Positions 16,252 through 24,289 are shown, counted from the stretch's first letter. The stretch is DNA of 64,000 bases from JANOSH01 sp031415695 (GCA_031415695.1 JANOSH010000046.1:124001-188000); one strand, 5' to 3'. Translations and numbers: made by a program. Notes: generated from the sequence alone by a model not told the origin.

Positions 16252-16881
16252 GTGCTCATCACGTGCTGGTCGGTCAAAGGTGGAAGCGGCACTACCGTTA
16301 TTGCCACATCACTCGCCCTGCTGTTCGCCAAGCGCCAGGGCGCACTGCTGGTCGACCTGGCTGGCGATGTGCCGGCCGCGCTCGGACTGCCCGACCCCGA
16401 CGGGCCCGGCATCGGCGAATGGCTTGAGCGTCCAACCGACATCGCCGGACTTCGGGCCCTCGAACGCTCGGGTGGCACCGGGCTAGGGGTCATCCCGGCC
16501 GGCCGGTGGACCACTGCACCGGGCGACCCACTCGCCGCGGCGTTGGCCAACGAGCCTCGACCCGTCATCGTCGACGCCGGCATTATGCGGCCCGGTCCCG
16601 CGCTCGACTTGGCCGCTGCGGCCTCGGTCTCACTCCTCGTCCTGCGCCCGTGTTACCTCGCCTTGCGACGCGCGGCCGCCGCGCCGCTTCGACCATCGGC
16701 GGTCGTGCTTGTCGGCGAACCGGGCCGGTCGCTCGGACGACGAGATGTCGAAGCCGTGCTCGGAGTACCCGTAGTGGCCGAGGTAGAAATCGACCCAGCC
16801 GTTGCCCGCGCTGTCGACGCCGGGCTATTGGCGTCACGGTTACCACGGGGGTTGGCGCGCAGCTTGAAGGGCGCAGCATGA
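16252..16881 (+). CDS. CpaE/TadZ-like (Ssd-like) ParA-family protein of Tad operon
   Basis: The 209-residue protein begins VLITCWSVKGGSGTTVI. The GTG at 16252 follows a GGAGGT five bases upstream, which decides the start. The ParA/MinD-type P-loop is altered: KGGSGTT lacks the second Lys of KGGxGKT, as in TadZ-like localisation proteins that bind nucleotide weakly. LLVDLAGD and VIVDAG match the later Walker motifs. The position before TadA and the match in gene order with Rv3660c of mycobacteria support a role in placing the pilus machine at the membrane. The stop overlaps tadA as ATGA. Confidence 0.85.
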   Translation: MLITCWSVKGGSGTTVIATSLALLFAKRQGALLVDLAGDVPAALGLPDPDGPGIGEWLERPTDIAGLRALERSGGTGLGVIPAGRWTTAPGDPLAAALANEPRPVIVDAGIMRPGPALDLAAAASVSLLVLRPCYLALRRAAAAPLRPSAVVLVGEPGRSLGRRDVEAVLGVPVVAEVEIDPAVARAVDAGLLASRLPRGLARSLKGAA

Positions 16882-17858
16882 CCACCGGTTTTGGGCGGCT
16901 CGACGCGCTGTTGAACGACCCCACTGTCACCGAAGTCATCGTCAATGGCGGTCGTGATCTGTGGGTCGAACGGGCCGGTGCCCTCATCCGTGTCGAGCCA
17001 GGTTTGCGAACCGGGGAAGCAGCCCACGCTCTCGAGCGCATGCTGGCACCGCTCGGACTTCGGGCCGACGCCGTCAGCCCCGTTGTCGAGGCCCGACTTG
17101 CCGACGGCGCCCGGCTCCAAGCCGTCGTTCCGCCAATTGCGCTCGATGGCCCCACCATGGCCATACGGCGCTTCCGGGCCGACACCATTCCGCTCACTGC
17201 CTTCACCACTGTGCCCGTCGCCGCGCTCATCGACCATGCCGTACAGGGTCGGGCCAACATCGTCGTGTCCGGCGCCACCTCATCAGGCAAGACCACCCTT
17301 CTCAATGCGCTGGCCGATCGTTGCCACGCCACCGAACGCATCATCACCATCGAAGACGCCGCCGAGTTGCGGCTGCCAGGCGACAACATCGTTCGTCTCG
17401 AAGCACGACGAGAATCCGCCGACGGGCTTGGCGCAGTCACCATTCGAGAGCTTGTTCGAGCAGCGTTGCGCCTTCGGCCCGACCGAATTGTTGTCGGCGA
17501 AGTGCGTGGGGCCGAAGCACTCGACATGCTGCAAGCGCTCAACACGGGACACGACGGCTCCCTCACTACCGTGCACGCCAACAGTGCTCTCGACGCCCTC
17601 AGTCGCCTCGACACATTAGTCCTTCAAGCGGGCACCGGCCTGCCGCTAGATGCCGTTCGAGATCAGGTCCACCGGGCGGTCGATTTGGTGGTTCATGTCG
17701 CACGGGCTCCCGGCGGCTGGCGTCGAATCGATCACATCATCGAAGTCAAGCCCAGCGATGCCGCCGGGCCGCGAGGCGTGGTTCTCGTGGCCGACGACAG
17801 CATCCTGGCCTCGCCGACGCGACCCTGGTGCCAGCACGCGTGGGCAGAGCGGGCGTGA
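16878..17858 (+). CDS. tadA: TadA/CpaF-type secretion ATPase
   Basis: The 326-residue protein is a type II/IV secretion ATPase with Walker A GATSSGKTTLLNAL, the ASP-box region VRAALRLRPDRIVVGEVRG (Walker B), and the His-box TGHDGSLTTVHANS. It is shorter than many CpaF proteins because the N-terminal extension is small. It starts by ATGA overlap with the cpaE-like gene and ends by GTGA overlap with tadB. It powers assembly of the Flp pilus from the cytoplasmic face. Confidence 0.95.
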   Translation: MTTGFGRLDALLNDPTVTEVIVNGGRDLWVERAGALIRVEPGLRTGEAAHALERMLAPLGLRADAVSPVVEARLADGARLQAVVPPIALDGPTMAIRRFRADTIPLTAFTTVPVAALIDHAVQGRANIVVSGATSSGKTTLLNALADRCHATERIITIEDAAELRLPGDNIVRLEARRESADGLGAVTIRELVRAALRLRPDRIVVGEVRGAEALDMLQALNTGHDGSLTTVHANSALDALSRLDTLVLQAGTGLPLDAVRDQVHRAVDLVVHVARAPGGWRRIDHIIEVKPSDAAGPRGVVLVADDSILASPTRPWCQHAWAERA

Positions 17859-18460
17859 GGCGGCCCGATCTCGTAGTGGCTGCCATCGTCATCCTCGGCG
17901 GAGTCGGATGGAAGTGGATTACGAACTACGCAACGCGCACGCCCGCGGGCGCGCTTAGTCCCAATGACTTGGCCTCCGCTCTTGAGGACAGCGCCCGCAT
18001 GCTCCGATCTGGGTCGTCGCTTCGGGGGGCGCTTGTCGGCTCACTGGGCGACCGAGCCGTCGGGCCAGCGCTTGCCGGCGGGCAACCCCTCGAATCCACC
18101 TTGACGCGTTGGGCCGCAACGGCCAAGTCCGACACCGAACGCACAGCCGCAGCCGCACTGGTCATCGCCGCCGCGGCGGGTGGGAACCAGTCACGAGCGG
18201 TCGAAGTAGCCGCACAGTCGATCCGCCACCGGCTATCCATCGAGGCCGAAGCCGCGGCCCACTCGGCCCAGGCCCGGCTGAGCGCTTGGATCGTCGGCTT
18301 GTTGCCGGTCGCATTCTTGGGCTGGACGCTTTTGGTCGACAATCGCACGGCGCACGTGTTGCTGCATGAGCCCGCGGGCTGGGTGTGTCTCGCGGGCGGC
18401 CTGGGCCTCGACGCTGTTGGCGGGCTGTGGTTGAAAATCCTGATTGGGCGTGTGCGATGA
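17855..18460 (+). CDS. TadB-like type II secretion F-domain membrane protein
   Basis: The 201-residue protein opens with a hydrophobic anchor after a GTG start (17855) that overlaps the tadA stop. It has a central cytoplasmic helical domain (residues about 35-135) and two C-terminal membrane segments (about 145-165 and 175-195). Size, topology and place between tadA and tadC identify it as the TadB half of the inner-membrane platform. It matches the short actinobacterial TadB type. Its stop overlaps the next gene as ATGA. Confidence 0.8.
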   Translation: MRRPDLVVAAIVILGGVGWKWITNYATRTPAGALSPNDLASALEDSARMLRSGSSLRGALVGSLGDRAVGPALAGGQPLESTLTRWAATAKSDTERTAAAALVIAAAAGGNQSRAVEVAAQSIRHRLSIEAEAAAHSAQARLSAWIVGLLPVAFLGWTLLVDNRTAHVLLHEPAGWVCLAGGLGLDAVGGLWLKILIGRVR

Positions 18461-18999
18461 GTCTGACTTTGGTCCTCATCGTGGTCGCAATCGGTTGGAA
18501 GTTCCGACCGGCACCGGTACGCATACGCGCCCTTACCGGCCTGCTGCCGCAAGATCACGAGGTGATTCGAGCGCTCCCCGACACGATTGGGCTTCTTACC
18601 GTTGCGGTCCATGCGGGGCTCAGCCCCGAACTGGCGATGCGTCGAGTCGGGCGGTTCCTGCCACCCCCGTTCGACACTGCCACCGCGTCGGTCTTACTCG
18701 CCGTTGACCGAGGCGCCCGCTTCGCCGAGGCTACCGACACCCTGCTCGCGCTGCTGGGCGAATCGGCTCGACCGCTCGCACGAGCCCTTGCCGCTACAGA
18801 ACGGCTCGGCCTTCCTCTCGCCCCTGCGCTCGATCAGGCCGCGGAACAGGCCCGTAACAACCGGCGGCGGCAATCCGAGCAATCGGCCCGCCGTCTGCCT
18901 GTGCTTCTGTGCTTTCCCCTCGTTACCTGCATCCTTCCGGCCTTTGTACTGCTCACCGTTGTTCCTGCGCTTCTCGGCGCTCTCAGCGCCCTCAACTAA
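18457..18999 (+). CDS. TadC-like type II secretion F-domain membrane protein
   Basis: The 180-residue protein has an N-terminal hydrophobic anchor (MSLTLVLIVVAIGW), a helical cytoplasmic part containing LPDTIGLLTVAVHAGLS, a pattern typical of T2SSF domains, and a C-terminal pair of hydrophobic stretches ending at FVLLTVVPALLGAL. The ATG at 18457 overlaps the tadB stop. It is the second platform component of the Tad machine. Confidence 0.85.
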   Translation: MSLTLVLIVVAIGWKFRPAPVRIRALTGLLPQDHEVIRALPDTIGLLTVAVHAGLSPELAMRRVGRFLPPPFDTATASVLLAVDRGARFAEATDTLLALLGESARPLARALAATERLGLPLAPALDQAAEQARNNRRRQSEQSARRLPVLLCFPLVTCILPAFVLLTVVPALLGALSALN

Positions 19000-19018
19000 C
19001 ACCACCAAGGAGTCACCC

Positions 19019-19207
19019 ATGACCGACCACACCGACGTCGACCTGACCGACAGCGGCCAGTCCACCGCCGAATACGCACTGGTCCTGTTAGGAGCGGCGC
19101 TTCTAGCCCTGCTGTTTATCGCCTGGGTCACCGGTGGCGCCGGCGCTGCTCGCGTCGGCCAGCTTCTCGGAAAGGTGTTCGACGTTATCGAGCGCCAGAT
19201 GCCATGA
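19019..19207 (+). CDS. Flp-type/DUF4244 pilin
   Basis: The 62-residue protein has AAGGAG seven bases before its ATG. A short acidic leader ends in a Gly followed by QSTAEYALVLL and then one hydrophobic helix, the class III prepilin pattern in which cleavage leaves the Glu near the new N-terminus. In mycobacteria the same slot is taken by a DUF4244 pilin. It should be the main subunit of the fibre. The next gene overlaps it by ATGA. Confidence 0.85.
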   Translation: MTDHTDVDLTDSGQSTAEYALVLLGAALLALLFIAWVTGGAGAARVGQLLGKVFDVIERQMP

Positions 19208-19581
19208 CCCAACACGACGACGGCCAAGCCACGGTCGAATTGGCACTGAGCCTGCCGATTCTGGCCATGTTCATCCTCGCCATTGTGCAAGTAGGGGTGG
19301 TCGTGCGCGACCAACTCGCCGTCATCCACGCCGCCCGGGAAGGTGCTCGGGCGGCGGCCATCGACAACACCGCGTCGCCCATGTCGGCGGCACGTAGAGG
19401 CGTTGAACGAACTAGCGGACTCGATGCCACGCGCCGCCGCGTGGCCACCACCGTTTCCGATGGCCTCGTCACTGTTGTGGTCACCTATCGATCTCCAACC
19501 GACGTGCCCGTGATCGGTACATTCCTGCCCGACCGCACGCTGACTGCCACCGTAGTCATGGCGCTTGAGCCAAGTAGCTAG
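19204..19581 (+). CDS. TadE-like minor pilin
   Basis: The 125-residue protein begins MTQHDDGQATVELALSLP and continues with a hydrophobic helix, the TadE signature with the conserved Glu after a cleavable Gly. The remaining part (HAAREGARAAAI then a beta-rich region) is exposed outside the membrane. It is the last gene of the Tad operon. No Rv3654c-like second TadE gene follows. Its TAG stop shares CTAG with the stop of the convergent helicase. Confidence 0.85.
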   Translation: MTQHDDGQATVELALSLPILAMFILAIVQVGVVVRDQLAVIHAAREGARAAAIDNTASPMSAARRGVERTSGLDATRRRVATTVSDGLVTVVVTYRSPTDVPVIGTFLPDRTLTATVVMALEPSS

Positions 19582-21842
19582 CTCAAGATGGCGCGCAGTA
19601 GTGCCAGCGCCGATGCCTTATCTAACGGCTCGTTGCCGTTGCCGCACTTTGGCGATTGCACACAACTCGGGCAACCGCGCCGGCATCGGCACCGCTCGAT
19701 CACGGCGCGTGTCGCCTCCAGGTGTCGATGACCGGCGCTATAACCAAGCTCGGCGATACCGATCCCCCCGGGGTAGCCGTCATAGATGAAGATCGACGGC
19801 AACCCCGTGTCGGCTTGCCACGGCATCGACACGCCGCCTACATCCCATCGGTCGCAGATCGCGAACAGCGGCAAGATCCCTATACCAGCGTGTTCAGCCG
19901 CATGCAGTGCACCGGGAATTGCAGTGGGGTCGAGGCGAGCACGGTCGATCACCTCGTCGTCGACCGTGTACCAAAACGCCCGTGTTCGCAACGTGGACGG
20001 TGGGAGCACAAGTTCTTCGCGGCTAATCAACTCGCGGGTTCGTGTGTCACGACGCTCGTAGCCAACGATGGTGGTGGCCACCTCAATCTGTCCGAGGGTG
20101 AGTCTGGCGTATCCGATCATGGTCGTGCGTTCCGAGCTGAGAACGGCAACATCCATCTGACTGCGAACCTGGGTGTATTCGTCCACTTCTACCGGCTCGA
20201 CTATGGCGGCCTTGTCGTCAAGATCCAGATCCAACACGCGGTACTGCTGCCCAAGGTGCAGGTACACAGCGCCGGGGTGCACCTGGTCAAAGGCTCGCGC
20301 TCCATCGACCGTACCGATAACCCGGCCGTCATCCAATGCAATGCGGTATTCATCCGAGGATCCTGAACGCAATCCCATGCCGCTAGCTGGCTGACCCCGT
20401 CCCTGCCAATACGCGAGGCCGTCGCGCAGTCGCAGCCGGTCGGCCACTACAAGGTCACGAACACCGTCGGCCAGGTCGTCGCCCCACCACTGGTCGTCAT
20501 CGGCTCGCAACGGGAGCTCGAAGGCGGCGCACGACAGGTGCGGCTGCATGATTTGCGGGTTGGTGAGGTTCACGACGGCTGGTTCCAACGGCCGGGTGAA
20601 TACCTCGCTCGGGTGCGACATGATCCACTGATCGAGTTGATCGGCTCCCGCCACCAATACCGCAACGGCCGGCTCGTCGCGGCGGCCAGCGCGCCCAGCC
20701 TGTTGCCACATCGAAGCCAACGTCCCCGGGAACCCATTGAGGACGCAAGCATCGAGCCCGCCAACATCAATACCGAGTTCCAAAGCGCTCGTAGCCACGA
20801 TTGCACGCAATTGACCGGCGAAGAGTTTGGCCTCAATTTCTCGGCGTTCGGTGGGCAAGTATCCGGCCCGATACGGCTGCACCTTGTCGGCCAGCTCAGG
20901 TGCTAGTCGGCGGCGAATATCGGCGGTAACGGTTTCGGTGCCACGCCGACTTCGACAGAACGCCACGGTGCGCCAGCCATCTTCGATGAGCGCCACGACC
21001 AGCTCGGCCACTTCGACGTTGGCACTCGCCCGTGCTCCGCTGTCGATGTCGAGTAGCGCCGGGTTCCACAGCACAAACAGCCGCTCGCCTCGCGGCGATC
21101 CGTCGTCGGTAAGCGCCACGACTGGCTTGCCGCACAGATCACTGGCCAGGCGCGCCGGGTCACCAATGGTCGCCGACGAAAACACGAACGTTGGGTCGCT
21201 GCCGTAGTGGTTGCACAGGCGCCGCAACCGCCGCAGTACATGCCCAACATGGCCACCAAAAATGCCACGCAGCACATGGAGTTCATCGATAACCACGTAC
21301 TCGAGACGTCGAAGAAACGTGGCCCATCGGCCGTGGTATGGCAGCAGAGCGTTGTGCAACATCTCGGGATTCGTGAGAATGACATTGGCCTGGCGACGCA
21401 CCAACGCCCGCATATCGGGTGTGGTGTCGCCGTCGTAGGTTGCGGCGAACAAACCGGGAACGTCGAGCGCGGTCATCGCTCGAAGTTGGTCCTGGGCGAG
21501 TGCTTTGGTCGGGAAGATGCACAGTGCTGTTCCCGGTCGACCACGAGCGATCGATTCCGCTATCGGCAGCTGGTAACACAATGATTTGCCTGACGCCGTT
21601 CCGGTAGCAATAACGGTCGACTGTCCCGCACGAAGCAGGTTGATCGCCTCGGCCTGATGGCTCCACAACGCAGGGATATCGAGCGACCCCACCGCACCTT
21701 CGATCGGTGCCTCCAAGGAACCAAAGCGGGCCGACCGGGCAGGAATCCGTTGGACGTGCACTAATCGCTCGCCCACCGACAGAGCTTCGAGACGTGACTC
21801 GATCTCGATCAGACGGGGCGATTCGGAGTCCATGGCTACCAT
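19578..21842 (-). CDS. DEAD/DEAH-box helicase with DUF1998 C-terminal metal-binding domain
   Basis: The 754-residue protein has a superfamily 2 helicase core: Q-region WSHQAEAINLL, Walker A ATGTASGKS at about residue 80, motif II VIDELHVLRG (DELH), motif III SSAT, motif VI QQAGRAGRR at about 380. The C-terminus carries the DUF1998 cysteines CRCRRGCPSCVQSPKCG, as in MrfA, a zinc-binding helicase for mitomycin-type DNA damage. The order with the Tad cluster matches Rv3649 of M. tuberculosis. An alternative ATG lies three codons later (21833). The start is only 8 bp from that of the divergent STAS gene. Confidence 0.93.
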   Translation of the reverse strand: MVAMDSESPRLIEIESRLEALSVGERLVHVQRIPARSARFGSLEAPIEGAVGSLDIPALWSHQAEAINLLRAGQSTVIATGTASGKSLCYQLPIAESIARGRPGTALCIFPTKALAQDQLRAMTALDVPGLFAATYDGDTTPDMRALVRRQANVILTNPEMLHNALLPYHGRWATFLRRLEYVVIDELHVLRGIFGGHVGHVLRRLRRLCNHYGSDPTFVFSSATIGDPARLASDLCGKPVVALTDDGSPRGERLFVLWNPALLDIDSGARASANVEVAELVVALIEDGWRTVAFCRSRRGTETVTADIRRRLAPELADKVQPYRAGYLPTERREIEAKLFAGQLRAIVATSALELGIDVGGLDACVLNGFPGTLASMWQQAGRAGRRDEPAVAVLVAGADQLDQWIMSHPSEVFTRPLEPAVVNLTNPQIMQPHLSCAAFELPLRADDDQWWGDDLADGVRDLVVADRLRLRDGLAYWQGRGQPASGMGLRSGSSDEYRIALDDGRVIGTVDGARAFDQVHPGAVYLHLGQQYRVLDLDLDDKAAIVEPVEVDEYTQVRSQMDVAVLSSERTTMIGYARLTLGQIEVATTIVGYERRDTRTRELISREELVLPPSTLRTRAFWYTVDDEVIDRARLDPTAIPGALHAAEHAGIGILPLFAICDRWDVGGVSMPWQADTGLPSIFIYDGYPGGIGIAELGYSAGHRHLEATRAVIERCRCRRGCPSCVQSPKCGNGNEPLDKASALALLRAILS

Positions 21843-21850
21843 AGGTTCCC

Positions 21851-22189
21851 ATGTCGGTGGACCTCAGCCTGGATCAGTTCGAGCACAACGGTTGTGCCGT
21901 CCTGTCATGTCGCGGCGAGATCGACCTCTCGACGGCACCGCGCCTCCATGGGGCGCTGTGGAAGTTGATTGACGGCAACGTCGGAAACACCGTCATCATC
22001 GACTGTGACGGTGTTACGAGTATGGATCACACCGGACTGGGATTACTGGTTGGGGCTATGGGCCGAGCGACCAGCCGTAGCGTCACGCTGGAGTTCGTCA
22101 TCAACAGCACATGGTTGCGCGACCTGTTCGCGAACACCAAACTGGATCAGATCGTCACGATCCGAACCAGGCTTACACGTTCGGGGTAG
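21851..22189 (+). CDS. STAS-domain anti-sigma factor antagonist-like protein
   Basis: The 112-residue protein shows the STAS fold: LSCRGEIDLSTAPRLHGAL, VIIDCDGVTSMDHTGLGLLV. In SpoIIAA-type proteins the switch residue is a Ser in DSSGLG. Here it is Thr in DHTGLG, which could still be phosphorylated. There is no cognate kinase or sigma factor in the window. The gene is divergent from the helicase and converges with the AhpD-like gene, overlapping it by 17 bp at the 3' ends. Confidence 0.85.
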   Translation: MSVDLSLDQFEHNGCAVLSCRGEIDLSTAPRLHGALWKLIDGNVGNTVIIDCDGVTSMDHTGLGLLVGAMGRATSRSVTLEFVINSTWLRDLFANTKLDQIVTIRTRLTRSG

Positions 22190-22640
22190 GTAGTACCGTG
22201 GTGTCCATGGTTTCAGGCTCGGCCCCCGACGCAATGAGCACCTTCGAAAAGCCGTGGAAGAGGGCCAGGCCAATGCTCAACTCGGCAATCTCGGCATCGC
22301 TGAACTCGGTTTGTAGTTCGGTGCGATCCTGCGCGGTCAACGCCTCGAGATTGAGCAGCCCATCGGCCAACCGCAATGCGCGCCGGTGACGTAGCGACAA
22401 GTCGGTCTCGTCGTAGCCGTCACGAATTTGGTCGACCATGTCTTCAGTCAAGCCGTCCTGCTTCGCAACTGCGAAGCGAACGTTCTTTCAAAGGCGACAC
22501 TCGGTGAGCCGCGCGTTGCGCATACGCACGACCTCCTTGGTCGGGTGATCGACCACTCCATGGCTCCAGAACGTGCCATACAGACGACCGAAGTCGGCCA
22601 TGAGTTCGGGTTGTCGACCTTTGCTCCCTACTGATGCCAT
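22173..22640 (-). CDS. AhpD-like/carboxymuconolactone decarboxylase-family selenoprotein (in-frame UGA = Sec51)
   Basis: Reading from ATG 22638-22640 through a TGA at 22488-22490 gives a continuous 155-residue AhpD-type protein: HPTKEVVRMRNARLTECRL-U-KNVRF-AVAKQDGL, then DQIRDGYDETDLS, DAEIAELSIGLALFHGFSKVLI and a VLPTP tail. In the family this position is the second Cys of the CxxC redox centre, so Sec51 would form Cys48-x-x-Sec51. Homology is present on both sides of the TGA, in the same frame. A strong hairpin begins 5 nt after the UGA, and selC lies 6 kb away. The likely role is peroxide or thiol redox chemistry. Without readthrough only a 50-residue fragment would form. An AAGGCG stretch precedes the ATG. 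Confidence 0.85.
22454..22482 (-). promoter_or_regulatory. SECIS-like hairpin 3' of the UGA codon
   Basis: On the message, five nucleotides after the UGA, CGTTCGCTTCGC pairs with GCGAAGC-A-GGACG: 12 base pairs including one G-U, with one bulged A and the tetraloop AGTT. The loop lies 18-21 nt after the UGA, within the spacing of bacterial SECIS elements that recruit SelB. It is entirely inside the coding region, as in bacterial SECIS elements. Confidence 0.75.
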
Positions 22641-22652
22641 GAGCGTCGCCTT

Positions 22653-22680
22653 TCAGTCAGTCAGTCGTTCAGTCAGTCAG
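22653..22680. repeat. Tetranucleotide repeat (TCAG, seven units with one variant)
   Basis: Six TCAG units and one TCGT cover the stop codon of the upstream AhpD-like gene and the gap before the selenoprotein gene. Such tracts can slip in replication. Here slippage would change the end of the upstream protein or the spacing to the next gene. Confidence 0.8.
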
Positions 22681-23127
22681 GACCCGGCGCATGCGACCGA
22701 ATCCGTCGAACATTGCAAAGCCTATAAGTAACGCGTACTGCTCATCGCTGCTGAAGAACTCAGTGAGCCCGCCAGGTTGGTTTGCGTCGAGCGCCCTCAC
22801 GTCGATGACGAATAGCTCGGCTGCTCCAAGCGCGGCGCGCTGCGCGCCCGTGAACCTGGCGTCGGCGGCCCAGTCGGTTAGCGCGGCGATCTGTCCTTCG
22901 TCGAGCCCGGCCATAACAGCATGCGGCGTGCGAACGGCAAACGCTTCGTCGTCGCCCAACAACATCGCAATACGCAATCGGCACAATTCCAGTGCGATTG
23001 GTTCAACGAGACGTTCGTCCCACAGGCGATCGAGCAGCGTGAGCCGCAACGAATCGAGTTCGGGCCGCAGCGCCATGAGCGACGCCAGGTCCGAGGATTT
23101 CGACGATGCCAACCAGGATGCAGCCAC
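22669..23127 (-). CDS. AhpD-like/carboxymuconolactone decarboxylase-family protein
   Basis: The protein (152 residues from the GTG at 23127, or 135 from the ATG at 23076) shows the AhpD-like helix bundle: PIALELCRLRIAMLLGDD, LTDWAADARFTGAQRAAL and YALLIGFAMFDGFGRM. Where the next gene has C-R-L-Sec, this one has C-R-L-Arg, so only one redox residue remains and peroxidase activity by the usual CxxC mechanism is unlikely. It sits between the SCO6745-like gene and the selenoprotein gene in one operon and may pair with them. The start is uncertain because neither option has a clear ribosome site. Confidence 0.7.
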   Translation of the reverse strand: MAASWLASSKSSDLASLMALRPELDSLRLTLLDRLWDERLVEPIALELCRLRIAMLLGDDEAFAVRTPHAVMAGLDEGQIAALTDWAADARFTGAQRAALGAAELFVIDVRALDANQPGGLTEFFSSDEQYALLIGFAMFDGFGRMRRVLTD

Positions 23128-23187
23128 AACGCAATGATCCCACGAGGATGCGCCGCTCACCCCAGCCGTGCGACAAGAACGGTTCAA

Positions 23188-24066
23188 TCAGTCGTCGAGG
23201 AAACGAGCGGGGTCGATAGTGAGTAACCCTGCGTCGACAATTGCTTGGCTGAGCGGTCGACCAAGATCACGGAGCCGCTCGCAGCTGCGTTCACCCAAGG
23301 CTGCATACGGCGAAACTGCAAGCCGATCGGTGGTGTCTTCGATCCGTTGGCGCTGTTCGCGTCCGAGTGTCGTAAATGCCAGCTCTCCTGCAGGCTCAAT
23401 CAAGCCTCGACGGCGCAATTCGTCGGACCCGACTTCCCACGCGTCGAGGCTCCACGCTCGTGTGCCCATAAGCGCCGCGGCCGGAACATCGCCAGCGGCA
23501 GCATGCGATATGAGTGCCTCGATCCCCGAAAGGCCTTCGATGACCAGGGCCGCGATGTGGCCGTCTCCACGGAACTCGCGCAACAACGTCTGAGCGTGCC
23601 ACAACGCCAGGTGGGGTTCGTCGGGCCACGCCAGTTGGGAATGGGCTGCGAACAATGGACGACCTTCGGGTCGCTCGCACGCCACGTCGGCGGCGGCGCG
23701 TGTCAACATCACTGTCTCGTTGAAGTCGGGTGACATCAGGGTCGCGTCGCTGAACGCCGACCGCAACGACACGTCGACGGCGTGAAGTCGGGCAGTGAGT
23801 ATCGCATCGGGAGAAGCCAGACCCCACACTCGCGGAACGCTGCGGCGCACAAGTTCCGGATTGAAGTTGTAGAACGTTGCCATCACGACCTCGGCTGGCA
23901 CCGCACCCATTGCTGCCGCTCGTGAACCGAAATACCCCATGCGGGCGGCACCTCGTCCGACGACTCCCACGGCTTCGTAGGCGGGCTGGGCGTGAGGTGT
24001 GAAATAAATCATGCCGTGTACGGCTTCGAGGCTGCGCCAGGCTCGACGACCGAGGTACGGGTCCAC
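23188..24066 (-). CDS. SCO6745-family helix-turn-helix-like protein
   Basis: The 292-residue protein begins VDPYLGRRAWRSLEAVH and continues with MIYFTPHAQPAYEAVG, MGYFGSRAAAMG and VMATFYNFNP, hallmarks of the actinobacterial SCO6745-like family. C-terminal segments (SDELRRRGLIEPAGELAFTT) resemble a winged helix. The GTG start at 24064-24066 is 1 nt after the stop of a short hydrolase remnant. Family members are widespread, with function not established, and they often lie near redox or hydrolase genes. It heads the operon containing the two AhpD-like genes. Confidence 0.8.
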   Translation of the reverse strand: MDPYLGRRAWRSLEAVHGMIYFTPHAQPAYEAVGVVGRGAARMGYFGSRAAAMGAVPAEVVMATFYNFNPELVRRSVPRVWGLASPDAILTARLHAVDVSLRSAFSDATLMSPDFNETVMLTRAAADVACERPEGRPLFAAHSQLAWPDEPHLALWHAQTLLREFRGDGHIAALVIEGLSGIEALISHAAAGDVPAAALMGTRAWSLDAWEVGSDELRRRGLIEPAGELAFTTLGREQRQRIEDTTDRLAVSPYAALGERSCERLRDLGRPLSQAIVDAGLLTIDPARFLDD

Positions 24067-24067
24067 T

Positions 24068-24268
24068 CTACAAACCGTTCCAGAAGATTTCGAGTGTGCG
24101 GGCACCGAGTTCCGGCTTTTCCAGCATCCACCAATGCCCAACGTCGGGCGATAGCGCGAACTCGGCCATCGTTCGCGACGCAACGGTTTGAGCCTTCTCG
24201 TGCCCACCGGTGAACGGGTCGCCAGCAGCGGCAATAACGAGGCCAGGCCGAAGTGTTGCGAGGGTCAT
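24068..24268 (-). pseudogene. C-terminal remnant of an alpha/beta hydrolase
   Basis: The 66-codon frame matches only the end of an alpha/beta hydrolase: IAAAGDPFTGG (the Asp strand) and GHWWMLEKPELGARTLE, with the catalytic His in GHWW. The nucleophile half is absent, and a TAG is in frame two codons upstream of the ATG, so the gene is truncated. It is directly upstream of the SCO6745-like gene. A short expressed peptide cannot be excluded. Confidence 0.55.
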
Positions 24269-24289
24269 GGCCTAAAATGTAGCCCGGTG

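Noticed and set aside
16506..17614. Long antisense frames opposite the Tad genes
   Set aside because: They are typical high-GC shadows. The plus-strand genes have clear domains and coupled starts.
22173..22451. A short 92-residue gene starting at the TTG in the AhpD-like region
   Set aside because: It is the 3' part of the 155-residue UGA-containing frame. Family homology continues upstream through the TGA.
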